A stretch of 21,551 nucleotides of DNA from Diplocarpon mali (lineage: Eukaryota > Ascomycota > Leotiomycetes > Helotiales > Drepanopezizaceae): positions 1 through 21,551 of the forward strand of contig JAENRP010000520.1 in the NCBI GenBank assembly GCA_024741835.1, read 5' to 3'. Position 1 is the stretch's first letter; every line of letters starts with the position of its first letter. Positions 10,478-20,345 of the stretch are shown piece after piece. A program made the translations under genes and the position numbers. Below the pieces are notes generated by a model that did no database searches, was not told where the DNA came from, and saw only the letters and a list, made by a program, of their open reading frames with translations.

Positions 10478-10603
10478 CCTTTAAAGGAGCGGTATATAAG
10501 ATAGAGCCTCTTTTCTTTATAACTGCTATTCTTTCTTTTATTTTATATATATAGTTAAGCAATTCTAAAAGCATCGCCTAATTAAGGGGTATATTATATA
10601 GAA
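10478..10603 (+). other. 3' untranslated region or ORF3 tail, with polypurine-like run
   Basis: Between ORF3 and the LTR of copy 1. It contains the hydrophobic-coding stretch at 10523-10552 and a short purine run aagggg at 10584-10589, followed by AT-rich DNA up to the LTR. The purine run may be a degraded polypurine tract, although it is not directly adjacent to the LTR. Confidence 0.35.
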
Positions 10604-10789
10604 TAGGCGGAGTCTCCACTTATTTTAAAGACCTTTTATATAATTCTGCTGAGTTATAGACTCTCCCTTTTTCTTTCCAAAGTCTCCTTACCATATATAC
10701 ATTAGATAATAATACAATTAATTATCTTCCCCTACTTCTGCGAGCCTCCTAAGCGACCCAATGAAGGCCCTCCAGCCGACCGCACCACA
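10604..10789 (+). repeat. Copia A 3' LTR, copy 1 (186 bp)
   Basis: Aligns end to end with 11779-11964 and 19173-19358, each 186 bp. It starts TAGGCGGAGTCTCCACTT (TG at the end of the unmutated form, seen in the copy 2 5' LTR) and ends with CCAGCCGACCGCACCACA, giving TG...CA termini. The next bases (caagg) belong to Copia B. Confidence 0.85.
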
Positions 10790-11778
10790 CAAGGACGACA
10801 AGTCCTTGCTATTATTATTACTAAAAGGCAAGAAGCCTTTAAGGAAGATTCAAAAGGAAGACGAAGAGTTAGATAATAACCTCTTTAAGCATACTATACT
10901 ATTACTAACCTTAAGGCCAATTCTCACTCGCGAGCTGGGCCTAGGAGTCAGTTCTTCTACCTCCTACTTCTTATTAAAATTAAAGAATCGTTGGCTATAC
11001 GATATAAGTGCTAGTAAGCATATCTCTAATAATCTCTTTAAATTTACCTCTTATACTACTTAAGATAGTCTACCCTCCTTAAGTATAATTAATAGATCTA
11101 TTCAACCTCTTAGCATTAGTACTTGCAAAGTCAACGCACTTAAATCCAATAGAAAGGTATGTATTCTTAAGTTAATTAATACTCTCTATATACCTTAATC
11201 ACCTATCTGCCTATACTTAGGTAGTAAACTTAATAAAATCAAAGGCTTCTATCGAAATAGCAAGCTATTCCTATCTAATAAGAAGGAAATTTGCACTATC
11301 GATAATAATATATATATTAATAAGGAACAGCCTTCTACTAACTCCTCTAATTACGTAAGTGGATATGCTCTCTTAGCTACTATCGAGAATGGACCTCTTA
11401 ATATTAAGCTCTAGCACTATCGATTAGGCCACGCTAGCTTATAAACGGTTAGAAAGACCTAATCTACTATTACTAATATGCAGATCAAAGAAATAAAATC
11501 AAAGAAGACGCGAATCTGCGCTCCTTATAAGAAAGGCAGACCTCTCTAATACATTAATAAACGTTTAGCTCGCCCTCGACCTATAAAGGCATTTGACAAG
11601 CTATATATCGACGTTATTCATCTAAAGCCGACTGGCCTTAATAGTTACAAATACGCTTCTATCTTCACTTACTTAGCTATAATAGCTAGGTAGAGATAGA
11701 CCTATATAAACAAATCTAATGCCTTTAAGGCAAATAAGAAGATAATCAGCCTCTTATAAACTTAGTTGTCGTGCAAAA
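10790..11778 (+). pseudogene. Copia B gag/protease/integrase fragment (left half)
   Basis: The plus-strand frame starts just inside the LTR border and is mostly open. Before the protease lies a 23-bp motif copy (10926-10948). The protease site WLYDISASKHI starts at 10992. Its catalytic Asp at 11001-11003 is intact and Gly is changed to Ser, against the usual DTGAS. The integrase finger has HYRLGH with both His intact (11415-11417 and 11430-11432), then CAPY at 11517-11528, where the last Cys is TAT. The first catalytic Asp lies in YIDVIH at 11610-11612. The reading stops at 11778 where Copia A copy 2 begins. An open reading frame at 10761-11063 is a chimera of LTR and this fragment, not a gene. 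B is a different family from A and better preserved. Confidence 0.8.
10926..10948 (-). repeat. 23-bp ACT...AGT motif, copy 3
   Basis: Left half ACTCGCGAGCTG, right half GGCCTAGGAGT. It lies in Copia B just before the protease, read from codon ACT as Thr-Arg-Glu-Leu-Gly-Leu-Gly-Val. Confidence 0.8.
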
Positions 11779-11964
11779 TGGGCGGAGTCTCCACTTATTC
11801 TAAAGACCCTCTACGTGACTCTGCTGAGTCATAGACTCTCCCTTTTCTTTCCGAAGTCTCCTTACTAAAATATATACTAGATAATAATATAATTAATTAT
11901 CTTCCTCTACTTTTGCAAGCCTCTTAAGCGACCTAATAAAGGCCCTCCAGCCGACTGTACTATA
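11779..11964 (+). repeat. Copia A 5' LTR, copy 2 (186 bp)
   Basis: Starts TGGGCGGAGTCTCCACTT and ends with CCAGCCGACTGTACTATA (final CA now TA). It matches the 3' LTR at 19173-19358 over its full length, with transitions only in the parts I compared. Transcription should start within this LTR, but no convincing TATA box can be chosen in so short a sequence. Confidence 0.88.
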
Positions 11965-11982
11965 GTTATAAGCCCTATAAGC
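11965..11982 (+). promoter_or_regulatory. Primer-binding site for half initiator tRNA-Met
   Basis: Directly after the LTR comes gttataagccctataagc. Allowing one RIP change (G to A), the first 11 bases are complementary to the GGGCUCAUAAC segment at the anticodon loop of fungal initiator tRNA-Met. Copia-type elements are known to prime reverse transcription from a 5' half-tRNA cleaved there. The match fixes the LTR border and the orientation. Confidence 0.6.
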
Positions 11983-12220
11983 ACTTTAATATGCTTTCTC
12001 TTTATATATAATTGGCTAAAGGGCCCTTTAAGCTTTTGACCGACTTTTCGAATATTTATAATAACTTAAAGGACCTTCATTTTCAATTAACAAATTTCCA
12101 TTTTCCGATCGAACCTTATTTATAAACTTTATTTATATATTTAACCTTTTTCACTAGACTCTATTTAATATATCTAACGCTTTAAGTATCTTTAAGCCTT
12201 GCTTTAATACCTCTATCTCT
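11983..12220 (+). other. Copia A leader (5' UTR), copy 2
   Basis: AT-rich, with no conserved coding frame, lying between the primer-binding site and the first gag-like codons near 12220. There is no equivalent in copy 1, which is truncated. Confidence 0.5.
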
Positions 12221-15200
12221 TAGGTAAAGTGGTTTAATAAAAATATATTCTTTATTAAGCTTTATAATATTATTATTTTTACCGATCTAAGACTCCTATT
12301 TAAGTTAATTATAAAGACTAAGCCTTAAGCTCCTTCTATATAAGAGCTTAAGGAATTAGAAATAGCCAACTTCTATAAATATATATAAGGTTGTGTAAAG
12401 AGTATACAGCGACTTTAGCCGAATAGATTTACGCCCGCTTTCCCTTAGGAGATCCGTTAAAGGCTCCTCTTCTATAAGCCTTTTATAAAGATATTAAAGA
12501 CGAATATAAAATCCTAATAAAGGAGTACCTTATGCGCAAGGAGACTTAGAAGACCTAATGCAAATACTACGAACTACTATTAGAATAAGTCTTTAAGACT
12601 GTCGATAGAACGCTTTTAGCTTTTATAATAGCTTAAGTATAAATCCAAACTAAAAAGCTCTCCTTCTTAATACCTAATAGAGATACTCCTATAAGTAGAA
12701 CTACTACTAACGACCTATATGCTAATTTAGTAAACTAGCAACTCTTACTCTAAGGCCTAGTATCTATTTTAAAGTGTGATATTGCGCCTTCTAATAAGGC
12801 TATTCAGTTTTAAATAAGGCTTTAGTACTATAATATACTACGCTAAGGCAAGACTAGGAGAACTAACACTTAGTAGTAAATCCAAGAGTAGTAGGAGGCG
12901 TACCGCCTAATAGAGTAATATAGTCTTCTTAAGATCAAAGGGAGATTAAGAGTAACTGACTTTTTAAACTTAATTATAATAAAGATTAATTTAAGTTAAG
13001 TAACTCGCTTAAAGGAGGAAATAATTACTAATAAGCAAATGGGAACCTTATATAAGCACGACCTAATGCAGCTAAGCCGCGCCCTAGTAGGCATTGAATC
13101 TAATAGAGCAATTGATAATAAAGGGCTAGTAGTTTTTACTACTTAAGAGTCTCTCTTAGATGCCGAAACCCCTTCGCAGGCTCTAGCGAGCAGCTCTTAA
13201 AATCGCTTTATAAGCTTTAGAAGGGAGATTAGGCCTAAGTACCCTTATAAAGGCTCTACTAATTACTATTAAAAGCCTTAGGACTATTAGAAACTGTTAT
13301 ATGCTATAGATAGGCGCAAGGAAAATATAAAGGTTCTCCCCTTGCGAAAGGAGGTCCTACGAATACGAAAGGCGTTAAACGCAGGAGACTAGTTCAAGGG
13401 TCTTTAAGCATAGCTTAAGGAGAATAATATTATAGTAATAGTAATTGATAAATTCAAAGGAAAGGCTTTAGCCTTTAAAGAGGATGGTTTAAATAAAAGG
13501 GAGAACTTACTAGTCTTTATAATAATAGATCCCTTTGCTTTTAACGCTTTTAAAGAATCGTTTAATATCTACTACCTCTTTAAGCTAGAACGCCACTTGC
13601 TCTTCTTAAGTATACTCCTTAATAATTGCGCAGCTACTTATATCGTTAATTTAAAGGATTTACTTATTGCAAGCACCTTTAAGCCTTTTATCAACTTATA
13701 GTAATATATTAAAGTAGGTACCTTAAGACTCTTAATTATTAGGAAAGGTAATAGATATATAGTAGACTCTCTTCTATAGTATAATAGCTCTCTTATAAAG
13801 ATAATATTATATAATATTATTATTATAAAAGAGTTTACTACTAATATTATCTTAAAGAGGCTCCTTGCGAATAAGGGTTTTTAATACTCTAGGGTAGACC
13901 TTACTTTGCGCTTTAAAAGTATTGCAGATTTTATAAAGCAAGCTTAGTTAAAGCGTTATTATAATTTCGTTTTCTTTAAATATAAGCCTATCAACTATTT
14001 AGATCTTTTAAATATGCTTTAATATAACTTCTTTACTTTAATAGCGTTCTCTATAGCTAAGATAACGCTTTATAATAGGTTCTAGTCTAGCTATACGCTT
14101 ACTAAGGTGTAGGATAATAATACGTATATATAATACCTTTGCGCTGGCCACTTAAGTACAAAGGCTCTTTAAGCGCTAGTCAAGTGCGCTAAAGGGGTAA
14201 AGATCAAAGGAATACAAAGGCTAGAGTGCCTTATATATATAATAGCATTTGCTAAGTAAGTTATTTCTTATACTACCTTTAAGAACCGATCTTTAAAGCC
14301 CTTCTTTAAGATCTCTTAAGATCTTTTTAACTTTTTAAATAACTTGTATAATAGTTGCTTATAGGTTCTTTTAATTAAGGATAAGTATAATAATATACTC
14401 TAGACATTTCTATTAAGATCAAAGGGCAAAGATATAGTTATAAAGGTCCTTTAGGCCTTTAAAGTATAAGTGAAACGCTAATATAAGCTTTCTATTTGCA
14501 AGATTAGGTAAGATAATAATACTTTAGTAATCTCCTTAAGGGAAGACTCTTTTAAAAAGTATTAAAAATAGGTAAAAGAGAAGGGAATCGATTTAAAGCT
14601 TACTCTTGCCTATATATATTAATCTAATAGAGGCGTAAAGCAAATAAGAAAGGAGTTGATTAAACGCTTTATTAAAATGAGAATCTACGCCAGGCTTTTA
14701 GTAAGCCTTTGGCTAAAGGTTATAAAGGCTATTATATACCTTTATAATATCTCCCTACTTATTAGGAAGAAGATGATCTTATTAAGCGAGGCTCTTTATA
14801 ATTAGTTTAAGTAGTATTTTCGATTTTATAAACCGCTACTTATTAAGTAGATAATAGCGAGCTTAAAGCCTAACTAGAGTTGCATTTATATGTATAGTAC
14901 TTGCGTATACCCTTTAATTAAAGAGAAAGAGGCAAGGAAGGACCGCTGAACCTTTAAAATTAAATTATAAAGGCACTTAAGTTACTTAGTTAAATATATT
15001 ACCTTTAATATTTATAAAATCTGGATTCTTATACTTTAGTAAGTAATAACAACTTATAATATCGAATTCGATAAGTCTCTCTTTTATAATCCAAAAGCTA
15101 AGCGCGCAAACCTTATATTGCGCTAGGAACTTAAGATAACCCTTTAATTAATTAGAGAAGGAGAGAGAGCTTAGGACGCTAAGTTCGAAGGTATTTTCGA

Positions 15201-17742
15201 GGAATTAGAGCTTATCGTAAGGCTAAATGCAATCGCTGCGAAAGAAGCCGCTATATAAGAAGAGCCTATATTATAGACTAATGCTGCTTTATAGCCTTTA
15301 ACTAATAATATAAAAGGCCTTAACTTAAATCCAAATTCTTTAAAAGACCTATTTAGAAACTTAAAGGTAAAAGTAAGCGAACTAGAAGCTACTTCATTAG
15401 TCTTTAAAAAGGCAAATGGCAATTAAAGCTTAAGGGTAATAATTCCCTATAAAGGCCCTATTAAAGAAGGAACTATAGACTACTTTAAAGGAGTATTTAA
15501 AGATAAGTTCTATAAGGCAATTGGCAAATCTTTAACCGCTATTCTATATAAGAATAGAAATGGCTTAAAGGCTTTAAGATAGAGTCTTTAATTATAAAGG
15601 CAGGCCTTAGTAAACTCTAATAGAAGGCTAAAGGCACTATTACTAAGATCTAGGAGAAGCTTTAATAGTCTTATAAAAAGCGACTTAGTAAAAGGAGCAG
15701 GCCTTAATAATATAATACCTTAAGTTATAATATTAGCTTAAAGACTTTAAGCTTAAAAGATAGAGCTACTTAGACTCTTAAAGGAACCTCTAGTAATAAT
15801 AAAAATAGAGGAAGAGACCTATAGAGAAAAGCGCAAGGAGGAACTCCCTCTTCTTAAGTAAAAGAGGATAAGACGCTTAAGCGTTAAGTAATAGGAGACT
15901 TTAAAAGTATATACTACTACTTTAAAGTATATACTCTTTTAAAGCAATATTGATTTACCTCACTCTTTATATATATAAGAGTTTATATTAACCTTTTAAA
16001 TAAACAAATAGATAAGGGAGGATAGGAAGGACTATTTAATAGTTTATATAGTTATTAAAGCTATAGTTAATAGTTAGGCAAAGGATAGAGCGCAGTCTCT
16101 TAACCGCTTATAGTATTAAAGCTCTTTGCTAAAGCCTTTAAAAGGATGGCTAAACTTAGAAAAGCACCCTTTTAATAAACGATTTAAAGAAGGAAGGCGC
16201 TAGGAGATTAGGAATCTAAAATCTCAAAGTTGCTAAAGAATTGTGCAAAAGGACTACTTAAAGCTCTTGCTAATACTATTAAAATAGGTTTTTACCTATA
16301 AGGTTAATAGCTTTAGTAAGCTTTTAAAGTGCCAATTATAGCTAGTTATATAAAGGGATCTTTAAGATAAAGCTTTAATTTTCTTAACCTATATAACTAC
16401 GCTTATAGCAAGGTCTTTTAAGGTACTAATAGCGCTTGCTGCGTACTTTGATATAGAAGTAAAGTAGTTTAATATTATTAATACATTTGTTAACGCTCCT
16501 AAAGACCTAAGGAGTACTCTAGTTATATGCTTCTTACTAAATGGCTTTAAGCGCCTTAGTATAGTAGTAGAACTGGATTGCGCGCTCTATAGGCTGAAAG
16601 ACTCTTTAGCACTATAGTATAGGAACTTCGTAAGAACGCTTAAAGGCCTTTAACTTAAGCTATTAGGCGAGGAGCCTTATATTTTCATAATAAAGGATCA
16701 TATAGTCTTTATAGCGTTTTATATTAATAATATTTAAGTATTATATAAGGCCTTTAACTTAGATTAGGCGACTCGTTTAATTAAAGAACTAAAGAGGGCA
16801 TATAAGCTTACTATTATAGGAGATATCTCTTAGTTCCTTAGAGTAAGGATTATTTAAGATAAAAAGGCAAAGAGGATCTCTTTAATTTATAATACTTATA
16901 TTAAGAAGATCACTTAAAAGTTTAAAGCTAATATAAGGAGAATGCCTAATATTCTACTATTAAAGAAGGAGTTTATTAAGAACTTAAGGCAAGCTTCTTT
17001 AAAAAAGGTAAAGGAGTATTAAAAGAAAATAGGCTCTATTCTCTATATAGCGATTATAATACGCTTAAATATTGCATTTATAGCCTTTTAACTGTCTTTC
17101 TTCTTAATTAATCTAAGCTTTAAGCACCTCTTAACCGCGGATTAAACACTTTAATACTTATATAGCATGCGCTTCTTAAGAATTGCCTATAGCTTTAAAG
17201 CTAAGGAATACTAATTGGTTATATCTTTAAATGCTTCTTTTAAAAATGATTAAAAGACTTATAGATCCTCTTAAGGATATATCTTCTTCCTATTTAAAGG
17301 ACCGATTATTTAGAAAGCGAATCGCTAAGCGATTATTACGCTCTCTTTTACTAAAGTAGAACTCTATAGTATGATTTCTACTACAAAGGAGATAATAGCT
17401 ATAAAACGCCTCTTTAAGGAGATTCGCATAGACTCCCTCTTTAAATAAAATATATATTATAATAACTAATAAACGATTTAGCTAATTATTATAAAGAATA
17501 AGAAGATTAAGATAAGCCTTTGATATATCGAAATTAATAATATATAAATCTACTAAGAGTATTAAAGAGAAAGCTTTTAAATAATCTACCTCCCTTTTAA
17601 GGAGATATACGCAAACAAGCTTATTAAGAACCTAGACTATTAGAAGTTTAAAAGCTTTATTTATTTATCAAACCTTTAAAGCTTTTAAATAATCGTTTAG
17701 CAATTCGCATTTGCTAATAAGTAGTTACTTATTACTAAGAGA
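12221..17742 (+). pseudogene. Copia A gag-pol polyprotein, copy 2, RIP-inactivated
   Basis: Gag appears to start near 12220-12300 in one frame (VKWFNKNIF, then FTDLRLLFKLIIKTK). It shifts by one base between about 12360 and 12400 into the main frame, which continues to RNase H without net shift. The domain order equals copy 1. Catalytic damage is heavier: protease Asp to Asn (13621-13626 region), integrase Asp kept at 14320 and 14512 but Glu to Lys at 14638-14640, RT motif A Asp to Asn at 16471-16473, and YVDD to YINN at 16720-16731. The integrase finger has His1 to Tyr at 14134 and Cys2 to Tyr at 14236. The first 520 bp supply the gag N-terminus that copy 1 lacks. ATG is not preserved. Confidence 0.83.
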
Positions 17743-17864
17743 TTTATACTTATAAGCTCCTACTCTTTTATAATTACATTTATTTGTTTTCTTTTATAAA
17801 GTGTATTATAAAAGCTTCTCCTTTTTTAAAAATATAAAATAGGTAATATTCTTAAGCTACTATT

Positions 17865-19046
17865 ATAAGGCGCGACCTTCTCTTAAATTCTCTTAGCTAA
17901 GGCTAAGAGCTAAGATACTATAGCTATAAGCTTTATATAGATCTCCTTTTCAAAGAGGCCTACTAGCATTCCTTTAGCTAAAGGCCTGCTGGCAAATATA
18001 CTAACAATAGTAGAAGCGATAGCAGGAGGTGCGGCAATAGGGGTAGCAAAGGCGAGGGCGGCAAAGGCGAGGATAGGCGCAGCAAAGGCAAAGGCTAAGA
18101 AGATAAAAGGGAAGACTATAGCAGCGGCTACAATAGTAGAGGCAAAGGGGATAGGAGTAGTAGCAGTAGCAAACAAAAGGAATAGGGCGGTAGAGAATAG
18201 GTTAAGAGCGAATGCGAATAAGATACTAAGAGTAGAAGAGGTAGTAGCACTACTACTTATAAGAATAGCAGGCCCTCTTAGCACTAAAGTCCAATTGCTC
18301 CTATCTTTTAAAATCAGCTTAAAACTTAACAAGATTTGATAAATATATTATAAAAGCTTTAAAGCGCACCCTTTACTATATTAAGCAGTAGTGCTACCTC
18401 CTCTTTAAAGGTACTATAAGTGCAAGTTGATATAATAGCCTCTTAAGAGGCGAGGAAAGGTCTGCTAGCCTACTAGCAGCTATTGCTTAATACTATATAA
18501 TAAATATAATATATACTAAAGGTACTATTAAAGCACTAATAATTAAGATTGCTAATACTCTTGCGTATAATATAATATATATATGCGTTATTACGCTTTA
18601 TCGTAGGCTTAGGCATATAGCACGCAGTAAGGGCAGGGCTCTTAGGTAGCGGCGGCAGCAAAGGCAGCGGCGGCAGGGGCGATAGCAGCAGCGGCTTATT
18701 GCCTAGTAGGCGCTAGGACAAGCGCGCTAGGGTTGCAGCTCCTAAGGGAGCGCCAGCGACCTAGCGCAAAGTTAGTACAATATAGGGTATAAGGACTCTA
18801 AGGGTCTTACTTTACAAGGGCGGCTAAGGCTATAATAAGCAAGAGTTCCTTTTATATTTAAAAAATTATTAGTATAAAGATAATATTTTTAAATAATAAA
18901 GGAGGGTTGTTTTTAAAAGAAGGGAAGAAGAACCTCTATAATAGAAATACTTTATAAGAAGTTTAATAGAGTACTAGCGTAGAATCGCGAAGATTCCTAA
19001 GAGCGCTTATTGCCTATAGCGACCCTTCTTATTCTAAAAGGAACGA
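17865..19046 (+). pseudogene. Copia A ORF3, copy 2: basic Gly/Ser/Arg-rich protein of unknown function
   Basis: Starts at ATA (ex-ATG) followed by RRDLLLNSLS, in the same +2 offset from pol as in copy 1. The low-complexity half (SRRCGNRGSKGEGGKGEDR, then SSSSSKQKE) differs in repeat length from copy 1, with frame kept, as expected from in-frame changes in a coding repeat. Near 18335-18350 a one-base loss in a short A run shifts the frame; the later part then aligns with copy 1 in the shifted frame. CGA at 19044-19046 corresponds to TGA in copy 1. A hydrophobic stretch (LLFFLLFYLYN) follows in the same frame. The function is unknown. Confidence 0.5.
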
Positions 19047-19172
19047 CCTTTAGAGGGGTAGCATATAAGATAAAGCCTCTTTTCTTTATAATTACTATTC
19101 TTTCTTTTGTTTTATCTATATAACTAAGCGATTTTAAAAGTATCGCCTAACTAAGGGGTATATTATATAGAA
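19047..19172 (+). other. 3' untranslated region or ORF3 tail, copy 2
   Basis: Equivalent of 10478-10603 in copy 1. It encodes the same hydrophobic stretch and contains an aagggg purine run before the LTR. Nothing else is recognisable. Confidence 0.35.
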
Positions 19173-19358
19173 TAGGCAGAGTCTCCACTTATTCTAAAGA
19201 CCCTCTATATAACTCTGCTAAGTTATAGACTCTCCCTTTTCTTTCCAAAGTCTCCTTATTAAAATATACACTAGACAATAATACAATTAATCATCTTCCC
19301 TTACTTCTACGAGCCTCCTAAGCGACCTAATGAAGGCCCTCCAGCCGACCGCACCATA
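19173..19358 (+). repeat. Copia A 3' LTR, copy 2 (186 bp)
   Basis: Starts TAGGCAGAGTCTCCACTT and ends CCAGCCGACCGCACCATA. It has the same length and ends as the other two LTRs. Some CpA sites kept here (for example in GCACCA) are mutated in the 5' LTR and vice versa, showing that the two were mutated independently. Confidence 0.87.
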
Positions 19359-19935
19359 TTAGTATAATCGCACAATCAAGCGGTAGAGAACTAATAGAGG
19401 TAAGGAGTACTCTCTTATACAAATGCGAATACTTATAGAAAACCTTAGTATAATTTTAAAGGAATCTACTCTATATACGCCAGAATAAGACAGTAGATCG
19501 GAACGATCAATTCGTATACTAATAGAAAAGTTGCGAATAGCCGTAATTAACTAAAATATCCCCTCCTTTCTTTAGCCTTACCTCCTTCTTTCGATAATAT
19601 ATATCACTAATCTTACCGCCTCTGATATTCTAGGTAGCAAGACTCTATATAAGGTCTTTTAAGACGATATTAAGCCTAATAAGCCTCATATTCCCTTAAT
19701 TAAGCATCTTAGAGTACTAAGCTATTGCGTCTACGTGCTAATCGAGAAAGAAAAGCGAATTTAAAGTAATAAACTCGCTCTAAGAGCAAAGGTAGGTACT
19801 CTCGTCGGATTTAATAGCAAAAGTATCTATCAGATCTATATACTATTGCGAATAGGTAAAAAGATTATTCAATTATCTTACGTTCGATTCGATAAAGATA
19901 GCCTAATTATAGAGCCGCAATTAAAGGGTGATTTT

Positions 19936-19958
19936 ACTCCTAAGCTAGGCCCGCGAGT
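19936..19958 (+). repeat. 23-bp ACT...AGT motif, copy 4
   Basis: Left half ACTCCTAAGC, right half TAGGCCCGCGAGT. It lies in the Copia B linker between integrase and RT, read from codon ACT as Thr-Pro-Lys-Leu-Gly-Pro-Arg-Val, and is preceded by gatttt. Confidence 0.85.
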
Positions 19959-19983
19959 CACTTCTTAAAACAACGATATTTTC

Positions 19984-20006
19984 ACTCCTAGGCCAGGACC
20001 GCAAGT
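19984..20006 (+). repeat. 23-bp ACT...AGT motif, copy 5
   Basis: Left half ACTCCTAGGCC, right half AGGACCGCAAGT. It starts 48 bp after copy 4, in the same linker and the same codon phase (Thr-Pro-Arg-Pro-Gly-Pro-Gln-Val), and is preceded by tattttc. Confidence 0.85.
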
Positions 20007-20345
20007 CAATTCTGATTTAAGAGAAGCTAATAAAGCTAAGCTTCTAACTCTAAGAAAGAGAGGAAGACCTCCTAGTTTAAAGAATAAGGCTTACCCTTAG
20101 CCTTTTAAGAAGAGAGCTACTCGCTCTACTGCTCTTAGATTCAAAGCTGATAACTCTAATGATAAGGAAGCCTATTTAGGCGCCTTCTATATAGCCTTAC
20201 TTGACTCTCCTTATCTAAATGACCCGAAAACAGTCGAATAAGCCCTCTCTTGCGCCGACGCCGATAAATAGCGATCTGCGATCAACTCTAAGTACAATTC
20301 CCTCGCTTATAAGGATATATAGGTAATAGTAAAACGCTTAGTATA

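Larger units (their letters stand above)
4184..10789 (+). mobile_element. Ty1/Copia element A, copy 1 (5'-truncated)
   Basis: Collinear with copy 2 at a constant offset of 8557 bp from 4200 to beyond 9300, so I detect no net indel across gag-pol. The later offset of 8569 at the 3' LTR reflects 12 extra bases in copy 2's ORF3 and 3' region. The order gag, protease, integrase, RT, RNase H is that of Ty1/Copia. The left end is cut inside gag at about 4184, so there is no 5' LTR or leader. The right end is a 186-bp LTR that joins Copia B sequence directly at 10790. Confidence 0.88.
11779..19358 (+). mobile_element. Ty1/Copia element A, copy 2 (full-length, nested in Copia B)
   Basis: A complete 7580-bp element with two 186-bp LTRs, a primer-binding site, leader, gag-pol and ORF3, all on the plus strand. 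It interrupts the integrase core of Copia B, whose other half resumes at 19359. I see no clear 5-bp target duplication: caaaa precedes the 5' LTR and ttagt follows the 3' LTR. It is RIP-mutated independently of copy 1: in some stretches copy 2 is more mutated, in others copy 1. Confidence 0.88.
19359..20345 (+). pseudogene. Copia B integrase end, linker and RT start (right half)
   Basis: The frame resumes the integrase core with RTIKR, then RTNRGKEY, where the Asn at 19393-19395 stands for the second catalytic Asp. It continues with YTPE and a conserved Glu (19501-19503) in RSERS. Next come the Copia integrase C-terminal block (YVLIEKEKR, then VGTLVGFNSKSIYQIY) and a linker containing two 23-bp motif copies (19936-19958, 19984-20006) and RKRGRPPS. 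The fragment ends with the start of the RT domain (DADK, RSAINSKYNSLAYKDI) near 20255-20325. After about 20345 similarity ends, so the RT palm and RNase H are deleted. It is better preserved than A. Confidence 0.8.

Noticed and set aside
10761..11063. 100-codon plus-strand open frame with an ATG
   Set aside because: The ATG and first ten codons lie in the 3' LTR of Copia A copy 1 and the rest is Copia B. It is a fusion created by the junction, not a real gene start.
15171..15422. Open frame on the minus strand, 83 codons
   Set aside because: Antisense shadow of the same linker in Copia A copy 2.
17910..18332. Open minus-strand frame of 140 codons, Ala/Phe/Leu-rich, at first taken for an antisense accessory gene
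   Set aside because: The plus strand carries a longer frame (ORF3) through the same DNA in both copies, in constant register with pol, with RIP-type stops only and a better amino-acid composition. The minus-strand and Ala-rich plus frames are open because of the GC-rich triplet repeats.
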